Assembly (NCBI GenBank): GCA_000016765.1
Contig: CP000699.1
Span: forward strand, 3,847,501 to 3,911,500
Direction of reading: 5' to 3'
From: Rhizorhabdus wittichii RW1
Lineage (GTDB): Bacteria; Pseudomonadota; Alphaproteobacteria; Sphingomonadales; Sphingomonadaceae
Length of the DNA stretch: 64,000 nt
Shown: piece by piece, positions 18,237 to 26,729 of the stretch
Layout of the letters: each line of letters starts with the position of its first letter
Position numbering within the stretch: position 1 is the stretch's first letter
The notes under the pieces: model-generated
Told to the model about the DNA's origin: nothing
Seen by the model: only the letters and a program-made list of their open reading frames with translations
Database searches by the model: none
Position numbers and translations under genes: made by a program

Positions 18237-19126
18237 CGCGCTTCCGATCGGATCATGTCGAACAGGCTCGCCACGGGCGGACCGCCCACGACGATGAAGA
18301 TGGCGGGCAGGAAGCAGGCGATCAGCACCAGCACCATCTGGACCGAGATGCGGCCGATGCTCTCGCGGGCATGGGCGATGCGGCGCTCGGTGAACTCGCG
18401 GGTGAAGGTGCGCAGCGCCGGGGCCAGCTCGGTCCCCTGGAGCAGCGCCTGCTGGAACAGCGACGCCAGTTCCTTCGCGCCGCCGACCGCGGTGCGCTCG
18501 GCCCAGCGGCCGAGGGCGGCGTCGTAGCTCATGCCGCGATCGAGGTCGAACACCAGCCGGCGGACGGTGGCGGCCAGCCTGGGGGTCGCCTCATTCTCCT
18601 CGGTGGCGATCGAGCGGAAGCACTGGTCGAGGCTCAGGCCACTTTCGAGCATCATCTGCAGCAGATCGAGCAGGAAGGGGAATTCGGCGGTGATCGCGCG
18701 CTGCCGCACGCCCTTGAGGAAATGGAGCAGCCGCTTCGACAGCAGATAGGCGCCCGCGCCGGCGAGGATGACCGGCACCGGGCGCGACAGCGGCGCGCCG
18801 GTCGCGACCAGATTGGCGATCGCGGCGAGGCCGCAGGCGACGGCGGTCGCGCCGAGGCGCAGCCACAGGAAATATTCGATCGCGCGCGGATGGTGGATGC
18901 CGGCCTCGCGCAGCTCGCGAGCGATCTCGCTGCCGTCGCGGCCGCGCGGGGCGAGGAAGGCGGGGAGCTTGAGACCGCCCCAGAGGGGCCGCGCCGCCTG
19001 CGCCGACACGGTCCGCGCGATGCGCGCCTCGACCCTCTGCATCGCGGCGAGCAGCACCATGCCCCGCGCCATCGTCGCGACCGCGACGATCGCCAGCAGG
19101 AACCAGAGGAAGGCCAGCGCGTCCAT
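18233..19126 (-). CDS. tadC: TadC inner-membrane platform protein
   Basis: A 297-residue type II secretion F-domain protein. It has an N-terminal helix, two helices near 90-130, the cytoplasmic F-domain with 'FPFLLDLLQMMLESGLSLDQ' in the conserved place, and a C-terminal membrane helix ('MVLVLIACFLPAIFIVVGGP'). It forms the inner-membrane platform with TadB. Start and stop overlap the neighbours (1 nt with tadB, 4 nt with tadD). Confidence 0.92.
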   Translation of the reverse strand: MDALAFLWFLLAIVAVATMARGMVLLAAMQRVEARIARTVSAQAARPLWGGLKLPAFLAPRGRDGSEIARELREAGIHHPRAIEYFLWLRLGATAVACGLAAIANLVATGAPLSRPVPVILAGAGAYLLSKRLLHFLKGVRQRAITAEFPFLLDLLQMMLESGLSLDQCFRSIATEENEATPRLAATVRRLVFDLDRGMSYDAALGRWAERTAVGGAKELASLFQQALLQGTELAPALRTFTREFTERRIAHARESIGRISVQMVLVLIACFLPAIFIVVGGPPVASLFDMIRSEAR

Positions 19127-20034
19127 CAGAAGTCCAGCCGCTGGATGCGCGCCATCGCGGCCGCGCCGATGAGCTGGAGCGCCACCGCGACCAGGGCGAG
19201 GGTGCGGCCGCGCTGCGGATCGAGGAAGAAGTCGAGATAGGCGTGGTTCGACAGCAGGAAGAAGGCCGCCAGGATCAGCGGCATCACCGCGAGCAGCTTC
19301 GCGCTCACCCGCATCTCGGCGGTGGCGGCGGCGATCTCGCGCGCGACCCGGCCGCGCTCGCGGATCAGCGCGGCGATGTTCGAGAGGATGTGGGTGAGCG
19401 GGCCGCCATAGCGGATGTTGACCCGGATCGCCGACGCCAGCATCGAGATCTCGGTGAGGTGGAGCCGGGTGGCGACCTGTTGCAGCGCCTCCCCGAGCGG
19501 GGCGCCGAGCTCGATCCGCCGGATCGCCGGGCCGAGATAGGCATGGACCGCGGGCGAGGAAGCGGGCAGCGCGCGGGCGAGCGCCTGGGGCAGCGAATTG
19601 CCGACCGCGATCAGCTGCCGGACCGCGTCGATGAAGAAGGGCAGGTCCTCGATGAGCTGTTCGGTGCGGCGGCGCGCGCGGCGGCGCAGGTAGAAGAGCA
19701 GCGCGGCGGGCAGCGCGATCGCGACGACCAGCGCGGCGAAGGTCCCGAACGCCAGCAGCGCGCCGATCACGGCCAGCGCGAGCGCGCCGCTGACCGAGAG
19801 CAGCAGCCGGCTGGTCAGCAGGATCTGGGCGCGGGCCAGCAGCGGCGCGAGGATGTCGGGCACCGGGATGGTGTGCTGCGCCGTCGGCAGCGCGCCGGGA
19901 GCGACGCCGCGCAGATGGGCGGCCAGCCGCCGGTCGAGATGGGCGAAGGCCTGCGAGCGGGCGAGCATCACCTCATAGCCGGCGGTCAGCAGCAGCACGG
20001 CCGCGAGCAGCAGGAAGGCGATCCCCGTCACCAC
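19126..20034 (-). CDS. tadB: TadB inner-membrane platform protein
   Basis: A 302-residue type II secretion F-domain protein, paralogue and partner of TadC. It has an N-terminal helix, paired helices at about 75-115, then 'RTEQLIEDLPFFIDAVRQLI' with 'AVGNSLPQAL', and two C-terminal helices. GTG 20034 overlaps the tadA stop by 7 nt, so translation is coupled. Confidence 0.92.
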   Translation of the reverse strand: MVTGIAFLLLAAVLLLTAGYEVMLARSQAFAHLDRRLAAHLRGVAPGALPTAQHTIPVPDILAPLLARAQILLTSRLLLSVSGALALAVIGALLAFGTFAALVVAIALPAALLFYLRRRARRRTEQLIEDLPFFIDAVRQLIAVGNSLPQALARALPASSPAVHAYLGPAIRRIELGAPLGEALQQVATRLHLTEISMLASAIRVNIRYGGPLTHILSNIAALIRERGRVAREIAAATAEMRVSAKLLAVMPLILAAFFLLSNHAYLDFFLDPQRGRTLALVAVALQLIGAAAMARIQRLDF

Positions 20035-21377
20035 AGCCGCTGGTCCTTCCGCTCGTCGCGATAATTGCCGATGCGGTCAGCGAAATGCGGACGGTAGGAG
20101 GAGGTGCGGAACTCGCCGAGCCCGGACATGGGCGGCTGCTCCTCGAACGAGAACAGTTCGTTGAGCGAATAGGCCTCGCCCTCGATGCCGGTCACCTCGG
20201 TCACCGACATGATCCGGCGGCTGCCGTTGGTCAGCCGCTGGACATGGACGAGCAGGTGGACGCTGCTGGCGATGAAGCGGCGGGTGGCGCGGATGTCGTT
20301 CTGCAGCCCGGCGAAGCCGAGCAGCATCTCCAGCCGGGAGAAGGCGTCGCGCGGCGAATTGCCGTGGATCGTCGCCATCGACCCGTCATGGCCGGTGCTC
20401 ATCGCCTGGAGCATCTCGACCGCCTCGACGCCGCGCACCTCGCCCAGGATGATCCGGTCGGGCCGCATCCGCAGCGCGTTGCGCAGCAGCTCGCGCGAAC
20501 CGACCTCGCGGCTGCCCTCGACATTGCCGGGCCGGGTCTCGAGCCGGACGACGTGGCTCTGCCGCAATTGCAGCTCGGCGGCGTCCTCGATGGTGATCAG
20601 CCGCTGGCTCTCGTCGATGAAGCTCGACAGCATGTTGAGCAACGTGGTCTTGCCCGCGCCGGTGCCGCCGCAGACCAGGACGTTGAGCCGGCCGCGCACG
20701 GCGGCGGCCAGGAAATCGGCCATGTCGGCGCTCATCGACTGGCGCTCGACGAAGTCGGCGATCGACATCGTCTGCATCCGGAACTTGCGGATCGACACCA
20801 TCGGTCCGTCGATCGCGACCGGCGGGATGACGATGTTGACGCGCGAGCCGTCGGACAGCCGGGCGTCGACATAGGGGTTCGCCTCGTCGACCCGCCGGCC
20901 GATCTGGCCGACGATCCGGTGGATGATGTTCATCAGGTGGACATCGTCCTGGAAGCGCGTCTCGACGCGGGTCAGCTTGCCGGTCCGCTCGACATAGACG
21001 CGGTGCGGCCCGTTGACGATGATGTCGTCGACGGTCGGGTCGCGCAGCAGCGGGGCGAGCGGGCCGAAGCCGCTCACCTCGTCCTCGATGTCCTCGATCA
21101 GCAGCAGCCTTTCGGCGCTGTTGAGCGCGAGCTGGCCACGCCGGCTGCGGCTGGTGATCGCGATCTCGATCTCCTCGCGCAGCGGGCGGCTGGCCGGACC
21201 GTCGGCCGCGTTGCCGCGCGCTTCGAGCTGCTCGATCACCTGGGCGTAGGTCTGCGCCTTGGCGAGCTGATAGGCGTCGCTCATCCGCTGGCTGACCGGC
21301 GAGGCGACGACCGCTCCGCCCGGTTCCGGCGCGACCGCGCGGGCGGGTTGCGCGAAATCGTCGAGCAGCAGGCTCAT
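20028..21377 (-). CDS. tadA: TadA/CpaF secretion ATPase
   Basis: A 449-residue hexameric motor ATPase (VirB11/CpaF family). Walker A is 'GGTGAGKTTLLN' near residue 235; the Asp box 'ITIEDAAELQL', Walker B/His-box region 'RPDRIILGEVRGVEA' and 'GHDGSMATIHGNS' follow in order. It powers pilus assembly on the cytoplasmic face of the TadB/TadC platform. ATG 21377 overlaps the tadZ stop (ATGA). Confidence 0.95.
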   Translation of the reverse strand: MSLLLDDFAQPARAVAPEPGGAVVASPVSQRMSDAYQLAKAQTYAQVIEQLEARGNAADGPASRPLREEIEIAITSRSRRGQLALNSAERLLLIEDIEDEVSGFGPLAPLLRDPTVDDIIVNGPHRVYVERTGKLTRVETRFQDDVHLMNIIHRIVGQIGRRVDEANPYVDARLSDGSRVNIVIPPVAIDGPMVSIRKFRMQTMSIADFVERQSMSADMADFLAAAVRGRLNVLVCGGTGAGKTTLLNMLSSFIDESQRLITIEDAAELQLRQSHVVRLETRPGNVEGSREVGSRELLRNALRMRPDRIILGEVRGVEAVEMLQAMSTGHDGSMATIHGNSPRDAFSRLEMLLGFAGLQNDIRATRRFIASSVHLLVHVQRLTNGSRRIMSVTEVTGIEGEAYSLNELFSFEEQPPMSGLGEFRTSSYRPHFADRIGNYRDERKDQRLW

Positions 21378-22540
21378 CGGCCGATCCCGATCCGGCCGGC
21401 GAACGCCTTGAGGCGATCGACCTGGAGCTCGACCGGCGAGCGCTGGGCCGGCGGCAGGCCGGCGACCCGGCGGACCGCGTCGACATAGGGGGTGGCGCCG
21501 GCGGCCGACAGCGGGGTGCCGGCGTTGAGCGCGTTGCGCAGGCGGACATGGTCGACCGGAACCGCCATCGACCGGGTCAGGCCCAGCGCCTGGGCGACCC
21601 GCTGGCCGTCGAGCAGGACGCGGGGGTCATGGTCCCACACCAGCAGGCGGATACGCTCCGACATGGTCGCGTCGAGCTCGAGCTTCTCGAGCAGCCGGCG
21701 GGCGAGGCCGAGCTCGCGGATCGACTGCGAGCAGAGCAGCTCGATCCGGTCGGCCGAGCGGATCAGCTCGCGCAGCAGGCCCTGGTGGCGCAGGCTGCCC
21801 GCGCACAGCGTGACCTCGTCGAAATTGGCGCGCAGCAGCCGGACCAGCCGGGTGACGTCGTTGGCGGCGATCCCGGCGGGTTCCTGGCCGGTGCCGCCGT
21901 CGAGGGTCAGCAGCATCAGCCCGGTGCCTTCGTGCCGGGCGAGCGAGTTGGTGAGCAGCGTCCCGTCGAGCCGGTCGATGTCGGCGATCGCGGTGGCGAT
22001 GCCGTAGCCGACCTGCACGTCGAGATAGGATTCGGCGATGCTGGTCGGCATGGTGCAGTCGACCAGCAGATGGTTGCCGCCCGCCTGCGACCGCTGGATC
22101 GCGAGGTCGGTGGCGAGCACGGCGGTCGCCTCGACGTCCGATCCGAGCAGGATGGTGAACGGCGCGGCGCGGCCGCGTTCGACCAGCGCGCCGTTGAGCA
22201 GCCGCGACAGCGTCTCGGCCGCCTCGGCCTCGTTGATCGAGCGGGCGAGGACGTCGCTCGCCCCGGCGCGGATCGCCTGCAGGACGATCTCGGTGCTGCG
22301 CTCCTCGCTGGCCAGGACGATCGGCCGGCCGCCGGCCTGCGCGGCGACGGTGGTGATCGCGCTGCCCAGCGAGCGTTCGGGCGGCAGCGCGGAGCGGTCG
22401 AGCACGATGACGGTCGGCGTAGCGATGATCTCGGGCTCGAGCGCCTGGACCATGTTGACGGGCACGCGGCCTTCGAGCGCCGAGGACAGCCGCTCGGCGA
22501 GGTCGCGGTCGACCGAGAGAAGAGTGATCGTGCTCATCAA
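21374..22540 (-). CDS. tadZ: TadZ/CpaE-like localisation protein, atypical nucleotide site
   Basis: A 388-residue protein with an N-terminal receiver-like domain (about 1-125, 'VIVLDRSALPPE') and a C-terminal MinD/ParA-like domain ('LLVDCTMPTSIAESYLDV', 'DIDRLDGTLLTN'). TadZ places the pilus machine at the cell pole. Where MinD-like proteins have a deviant Walker A lysine loop, this one reads 'LLGSDVEATAVLATDLA', without K-G-G-x-G-K-S/T, so nucleotide binding may be lost or altered. Overlaps rcpA and tadA by 4 nt each. Confidence 0.88.
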   Translation of the reverse strand: MMSTITLLSVDRDLAERLSSALEGRVPVNMVQALEPEIIATPTVIVLDRSALPPERSLGSAITTVAAQAGGRPIVLASEERSTEIVLQAIRAGASDVLARSINEAEAAETLSRLLNGALVERGRAAPFTILLGSDVEATAVLATDLAIQRSQAGGNHLLVDCTMPTSIAESYLDVQVGYGIATAIADIDRLDGTLLTNSLARHEGTGLMLLTLDGGTGQEPAGIAANDVTRLVRLLRANFDEVTLCAGSLRHQGLLRELIRSADRIELLCSQSIRELGLARRLLEKLELDATMSERIRLLVWDHDPRVLLDGQRVAQALGLTRSMAVPVDHVRLRNALNAGTPLSAAGATPYVDAVRRVAGLPPAQRSPVELQVDRLKAFAGRIGIGR

Positions 22541-23832
22541 CGCCTCACCACGCCGAACGGCGCCCTGCTCTGTTCGAGGCCGTCGGTGCCGACGATCATG
22601 TCGCCGATCGTCGGGTCGACCTCGTTGGTGGTGCCGGGCAACGGCGGTATCCGGCTCGGGTCCATCGGGCCGACCAGCCGCGGCGTCGCGACGATGATCA
22701 GCTCCTGGCTCTCGCGCTGGTTCTGCTGGCGCTTGAACAGCGCGCCGAGCACCGGGAGATCGCCGAGGAAGGGCGTCTTCTCCTTGCTCACCACCGAATT
22801 GCTGTAGGTGAGGCCGGCGATCACGAAGCTCTGGCCGCTGCCGAGCTGCACGGTCGTCTCGGTCGAGCGGCGGCGCAGGCCCGGGACCACATAGCCTTGC
22901 AGCCGCACCCCGTTGGTATAGTCGAGTTCGCTGACCTCGGGCGCGATCTTCAGGACGATGCGGTCCTTGCTCAGCACGAAGGGCGTCACCTTCAGCCGGA
23001 CGCCGAACTCCTTGTACTCGATGCCGATCCCGTTGCCGTTGCCGTTGTTCTGCGGGACGGGGATCGGGACCTCGCCGCCGGCCAGGAAGCTCGCCTGCTC
23101 GCCCGAGCGGACCAGCAGGGTCGGCTGGGCGAGGAGCTGCGACAGGCCGTTGCTCGACAGCGCGCTCAGCACCGCGGTGATCCCGCGATTGGGCGCGGAG
23201 AGGAACAGGTTGAAGGCGTTCTGCAACGGCGCGGTGGTGTCGAGCGTCAGGCCGGTCGAGGTGCTGGAGAAATTGCCCAGCGTCGCCGGCGAGACGATCG
23301 CGCCCTGGAGGTCGCCGCTCAGCTTGGAGAAGTTGAAGCCCAGCGCGCGCAAGGTCGACGAGGAGACCGCCGCGAACTGGACGTCGACGGCGACGACCTG
23401 CTCGCCGTTCACCGAGAGGCTGTTGGCCGCGCCCCGGTCGGCGGAGCTCCGCTGGAGCGCGGCGCGCGCGGCGAGGCCGTCGACCGTGCCGGACAGCGAT
23501 CCGTCATCCTCGTCGGCGCGGACGTCGCCGGTTGCGCCGCCCGGCAGCCCGACCGAGATCGCCGTCCGGCCGATCAGCGAGCCGTCGGCGGCGAACACCG
23601 ACAGCGTCGCGAGGCCGGTGCCGATCGCGGTGACGCCGAGCGAGCGGCGGCTCGGCGCGCGCACCGCGATCACGCCCTCGCGGTCGACCTGGATGCGCGC
23701 GATCGGCTTGGGATAGTCGAGGACGCGCTTCACCCTGAGCTGGAGCGACAGACTGTCCTCGGCGGCCGTCGCGGCGGCCGGCCCGATCAGGGCGACGGCG
23801 GCGACGAGCGCGGTTGAAAGAAGCCGGGTCAA
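22537..23832 (-). CDS. rcpA: RcpA/CpaC outer-membrane secretin
   Basis: A 431-residue secretin. A signal peptide (TRLLSTALVAAVALIGPAAATAA) is followed by a BON-like/pilus secretin N domain ('IQVDREGVIAVRAPSRRSLG'), then the secretin core with 'LLAQPTLLVRSGEQASFLAGGEVPIP' in shortened form and 'RSTETTVQLGSGQSFVIAGL' as the signature near 370-390. It forms the pilus exit channel. The start is a TTG at 23832 that shares bases with the rcpC stop (TTGA); the long open frame upstream to 24816 is a shadow of rcpC. Confidence 0.9.
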   Translation of the reverse strand: MTRLLSTALVAAVALIGPAAATAAEDSLSLQLRVKRVLDYPKPIARIQVDREGVIAVRAPSRRSLGVTAIGTGLATLSVFAADGSLIGRTAISVGLPGGATGDVRADEDDGSLSGTVDGLAARAALQRSSADRGAANSLSVNGEQVVAVDVQFAAVSSSTLRALGFNFSKLSGDLQGAIVSPATLGNFSSTSTGLTLDTTAPLQNAFNLFLSAPNRGITAVLSALSSNGLSQLLAQPTLLVRSGEQASFLAGGEVPIPVPQNNGNGNGIGIEYKEFGVRLKVTPFVLSKDRIVLKIAPEVSELDYTNGVRLQGYVVPGLRRRSTETTVQLGSGQSFVIAGLTYSNSVVSKEKTPFLGDLPVLGALFKRQQNQRESQELIIVATPRLVGPMDPSRIPPLPGTTNEVDPTIGDMIVGTDGLEQSRAPFGVVRR

Positions 23833-24710
23833 TTGCTTGCGCTCCCGCCTGAGTAGATGATCTGGCGCCGGTCGCCCACGACCAGCTCGATCTGCTGGCC
23901 TTCCGCCTTCGGCCGCCGCGCGGCGCGGGGGGCGGGCTTGGGCTGGGCCTTCTGGGGTGCCGCCGCCGCGACCGGCCGGCCGACCAGTTCGCGATCGGCC
24001 GGATTGCGCAGCGACAGGTAGATCGCGCCGCGCGCCTTGGCGAGCGACAGGGTCGAGACGTCGGCCGGCGTCAGCGCCAGCGTGACGTTGCGGGCCTGGG
24101 GCGGCTGCGATTCGAACGACGAGACGCTCTTGTCCTCGTTCGCCGGGCCGCTGCCGATCACGACCTGCCCGACGGCGAGCACCTCGACCATCTGGAGCAG
24201 GGTGGCGGCCTGGCTGCCGCCCGGCCCGCGCAGCCCCGCGATCGCGTCGGTGCCCGGATAGACGACCTGGATGTCGACGCGGTCGCCGGGACGGACCAGG
24301 CCGGCCACCGCGATCTCGGACGTCGTGTCGATGCTGATCGCGCGCATCCCGACGGGCACGCGCAGCGCCAGCTTGTCCTCGGCGGCGATCGCGGCGCGGG
24401 GGATGGCGGCGCCGGCGGCGATCGGCTGCGTCGCGACCTTGCCGACGGCTTCGGCCGGCGAGGCGGTGGCGGCCTGCAGCGCCTTGGGAGCGGGACCGTT
24501 GCGGACGAGGTCGGGCGAGAGGGTCTCGCCGGTCTCGATCCTGCGGGCGGCGATCGCGAAGGCGGCTGGGGGGCCGCTCTCCACGATCGCCGCCACCGGA
24601 AGCGGGCGTGAGGGGGAGGGACGCCCAAGCTCCCGGAAGCCAAGGATGACGAACAACAGCGCGAACAGCAGTCCAGCCACCACGGTGATCTTGGCCCTGG
24701 TCCCAACCAT
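23829..24710 (-). CDS. rcpC: RcpC/CpaB pilus assembly protein
   Basis: A 293-residue protein with one N-terminal membrane helix (VVAGLLFALLFVILGF), then an SAF/AFP-like domain ('AIAARRIETGETLSPDLV...KVATQPIAAGAAIPRAAI') and the CpaB core 'RAISIDTTSEIAVAGLVRPGDRVDI', given here in pieces. ATG 24710 is preferred to 24755 and 24728: a G-rich stretch lies upstream and the helix then begins at a normal distance. First gene of the leftward operon; the promoter is in the 495-nt region shared with the histidine kinase-like gene. Confidence 0.88.
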   Translation of the reverse strand: MVGTRAKITVVAGLLFALLFVILGFRELGRPSPSRPLPVAAIVESGPPAAFAIAARRIETGETLSPDLVRNGPAPKALQAATASPAEAVGKVATQPIAAGAAIPRAAIAAEDKLALRVPVGMRAISIDTTSEIAVAGLVRPGDRVDIQVVYPGTDAIAGLRGPGGSQAATLLQMVEVLAVGQVVIGSGPANEDKSVSSFESQPPQARNVTLALTPADVSTLSLAKARGAIYLSLRNPADRELVGRPVAAAAPQKAQPKPAPRAARRPKAEGQQIELVVGDRRQIIYSGGSASN

Positions 24711-25205
24711 CGATACGCAACCCCCCATGTCCGATACGCAATTGCGACTTCGCAAAACGCGGTTTCCGGCCGTTTTCGGGCCGGCATCGGGTTCGGAGGG
24801 ACAATATCGCCTTCACCGTGCCTTGGGTGGCTGAGAAGAAACCGGTCCGGTTTTAATTTTCTTGGTGAACGGCCTTCGAAGCGCGGGCGAAAATGCGAGG
24901 AAGCCCGCAGCCGGAACATGCTTAACGTGGTTTCAAAACCGATCTGAATATAATTCCCTCCAAAAGGGATAGGACCGCTGTGGCAGCATTTGGGGCTTTA
25001 ACTTAGATTTAACTCGGCGCAGCGCAGTGCGAATCGCAGGCGCGCGCGGGGAAGCCAATCCGCGGGCGTCGATCCCCGACACCCTCGTCCTGATCGCGAC
25101 CGAGTCGGATCGCGCTGGAAAAGGGTGTGGTTTGGAGATAGCATCCCCGCTCGGGTGGCGCCGGCGGACGCTCGCTCTCCCCATGGCGAACGGCGGAGAG
25201 GTTGA
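24711..25205. promoter_or_regulatory. Divergent control region of the tad operon and a sensor-kinase gene
   Basis: These 495 nt contain no convincing gene. Seen are: a TTGCG-actt-CGCAA palindrome at 24742-24755; an AT-richer patch at about 24840-25015; and a perfect TTAA-N7-TTAA at 24998-25012. The arrangement is that of a shared regulatory region for the leftward pilus operon and the rightward kinase gene. Confidence 0.6.
24998..25012. promoter_or_regulatory. CtrA-type box TTAA-N7-TTAA
   Basis: TTAA (24998-25001), seven bases (cttagat), TTAA (25009-25012), followed by C, which is the full consensus bound by the cell-cycle regulator CtrA in alphaproteobacteria. It lies 288 nt from the rcpC start and 194 nt from the kinase start. 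In Caulobacter, CtrA activates pilA and cpa genes; the same control here is inferred. Confidence 0.65.
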
Positions 25206-26357
25206 TTGCATCGACGGCCCGGTCTCATCTATTCCGTTGCCTTGGGATTGGCCGCGCTGGTCATCGCCGCCAAGGGCGATACCTCCCTCAGCTCCCATCT
25301 GCTGGTCGCCGCCGCTTCGGGGGCGCTGATCGGCCTCGGCAGCCGGCTGTGGATGGTGACGCTCGGCGTGGCGATGCTCGCCTGGCTCGCGACCCATCTC
25401 GCCACGTCCGGCCCGGCGCTGTGGCTCGTCGCGGTGACCCTGGTCCTGGGCGCGATACCCCGGCCGCGCCCGTTGCCGCGCTTGCCCGGCCCGGTGCTGG
25501 CGGCCGCGCCGGTGCTGATCGCGCTCGCCCTGCTGCTGGTCGCGCAGGGGCTGGCGGGCTGGCCGGCGTCGCTTCTCGCCCTCGCCTGCGTCGCGGCGAC
25601 GCTCTACGGCGCCGCGCTGGTCGCGGCGGCGATCGTCGACCGCGGCGGCCCGGCGGCCTTGCCGGTGCGGTCCGACCGCGTCGGCGCGATCGCCCGCCAT
25701 TTCCTGCTCGGCCGGATCGCGCCGGGCCTGTCGCACGATCTCGGCCAGTCGCTGAACGTCATCATCATGGCGAACAGCAACATCGCCTATATCGTCGACC
25801 AGCTCGACCTGTCGGCCGAGGAGCGTTCCCAGCTCACCGCGCGGATCGCCCGGATCGGCACCCATTCGGACATGGCGGCGGGCATCCTCGGCCTGCTCCG
25901 CTGGTTCGGGCGCGACGATGCGCGCGACAAGGGGGCGATGACGGTGGGCAGCGCGCTCGAACGCGCGATCGCGGCGGTGCGGCCGCAGGCCCGCGCGGCG
26001 CGCATGGCGATCGAGCTGCGCGGCGACGCGCTCGATTTCCCGGCGGCGGCGCGGCAGGGCGCGATCGAGATGATCGGCGTCGCAGCCCTGCTCGACCTGC
26101 TGGCGACGACCGGCGAGGAGGATGGGGAAGCGTCCCGGCGCATCGTCCTCGACGCCTCGCACGACGGCGGCGAGGTCGCGGTCCGCCTGCTCAGCGAGCA
26201 TATGCCGCCCGAGGAGATGCGACGCTCGCCGGTCGACCAGGTGACGCTCGACCTCGCCAGCGACTTCGCCGGCCAGTGCGGCGGCGAGGTCCGTCAGGTC
26301 CGCCGCCGCAACGATCCCGTGCAGATGGTGATACGGCTGAAGCTGGCCGCGATCTGA
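25206..26357 (+). CDS. Membrane histidine kinase-like protein
   Basis: A 383-residue protein with six or so hydrophobic helices in residues 1-145, then a cytoplasmic part. The segment 'IAPGLSHDLGQSLNVIIMAN' (about 175-195) matches a HisKA dimerisation helix with His at 'SHDLGQ' as the likely phosphate acceptor. The C-terminal part (240-383) is in the position of the ATPase domain but lacks clear N, G1 and G2 boxes ('DFAGQCGGEVR'), so it may be a degenerate kinase or a phosphotransferase. TTG 25206 is chosen because GGAGAGG lies 4 nt upstream. It diverges from the tad operon. Confidence 0.65.
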   Translation: MHRRPGLIYSVALGLAALVIAAKGDTSLSSHLLVAAASGALIGLGSRLWMVTLGVAMLAWLATHLATSGPALWLVAVTLVLGAIPRPRPLPRLPGPVLAAAPVLIALALLLVAQGLAGWPASLLALACVAATLYGAALVAAAIVDRGGPAALPVRSDRVGAIARHFLLGRIAPGLSHDLGQSLNVIIMANSNIAYIVDQLDLSAEERSQLTARIARIGTHSDMAAGILGLLRWFGRDDARDKGAMTVGSALERAIAAVRPQARAARMAIELRGDALDFPAAARQGAIEMIGVAALLDLLATTGEEDGEASRRIVLDASHDGGEVAVRLLSEHMPPEEMRRSPVDQVTLDLASDFAGQCGGEVRQVRRRNDPVQMVIRLKLAAI

Positions 26358-26447
26358 ACAGCGGCCCACAAGAAAATCGGATGGGCTATCGCCTTACCCA
26401 CCCGGCGGTGCTTTAATCGCCCCGGCAGGTGGGCAGGGACGTTCTTC

Positions 26448-26729
26448 ATGATGCAGCGCTTCTTCGTTTTCGTCCGGGCCGATCCCGGAAAGACGCACGA
26501 TCTGGGCCTCGCCCTCGCGCAGAGCGGGATCGAGCATATCCGCGACATCAGCTCGATCAGCGGCAAATGGGACCTGCTGCTGCGGGTCGAGATCGACAAT
26601 CGCCGGGACATTTCCGAGGACGTGATCGCGAAACTGTTCAAGCTGCCGCACATCCGCAAGACCAAGACGATCGTCGCCTATAAGGTCTACGACCCGGCCG
26701 ACTACACGCTCGACGACGACTTCGGCTGA
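26448..26729 (+). CDS. Stand-alone Lrp/AsnC ligand-binding (RAM) domain protein
   Basis: A 93-residue protein that is only the alpha-beta RAM/dimeric ferredoxin-like fold: 'RFFVFVRADPGKTHDLGLAL', 'ISGKWDLLLRVEI' (the G-x-(Y/W)-D-x-x-(A/L) turn) and 'VIAKLFKLPHIRKTKT'. There is no DNA-binding domain. Such proteins modulate full-length Lrp/AsnC regulators or sense amino acids. Its 3' end overlaps the convergent LysR gene by 28 nt. Confidence 0.85.
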   Translation: MMQRFFVFVRADPGKTHDLGLALAQSGIEHIRDISSISGKWDLLLRVEIDNRRDISEDVIAKLFKLPHIRKTKTIVAYKVYDPADYTLDDDFG

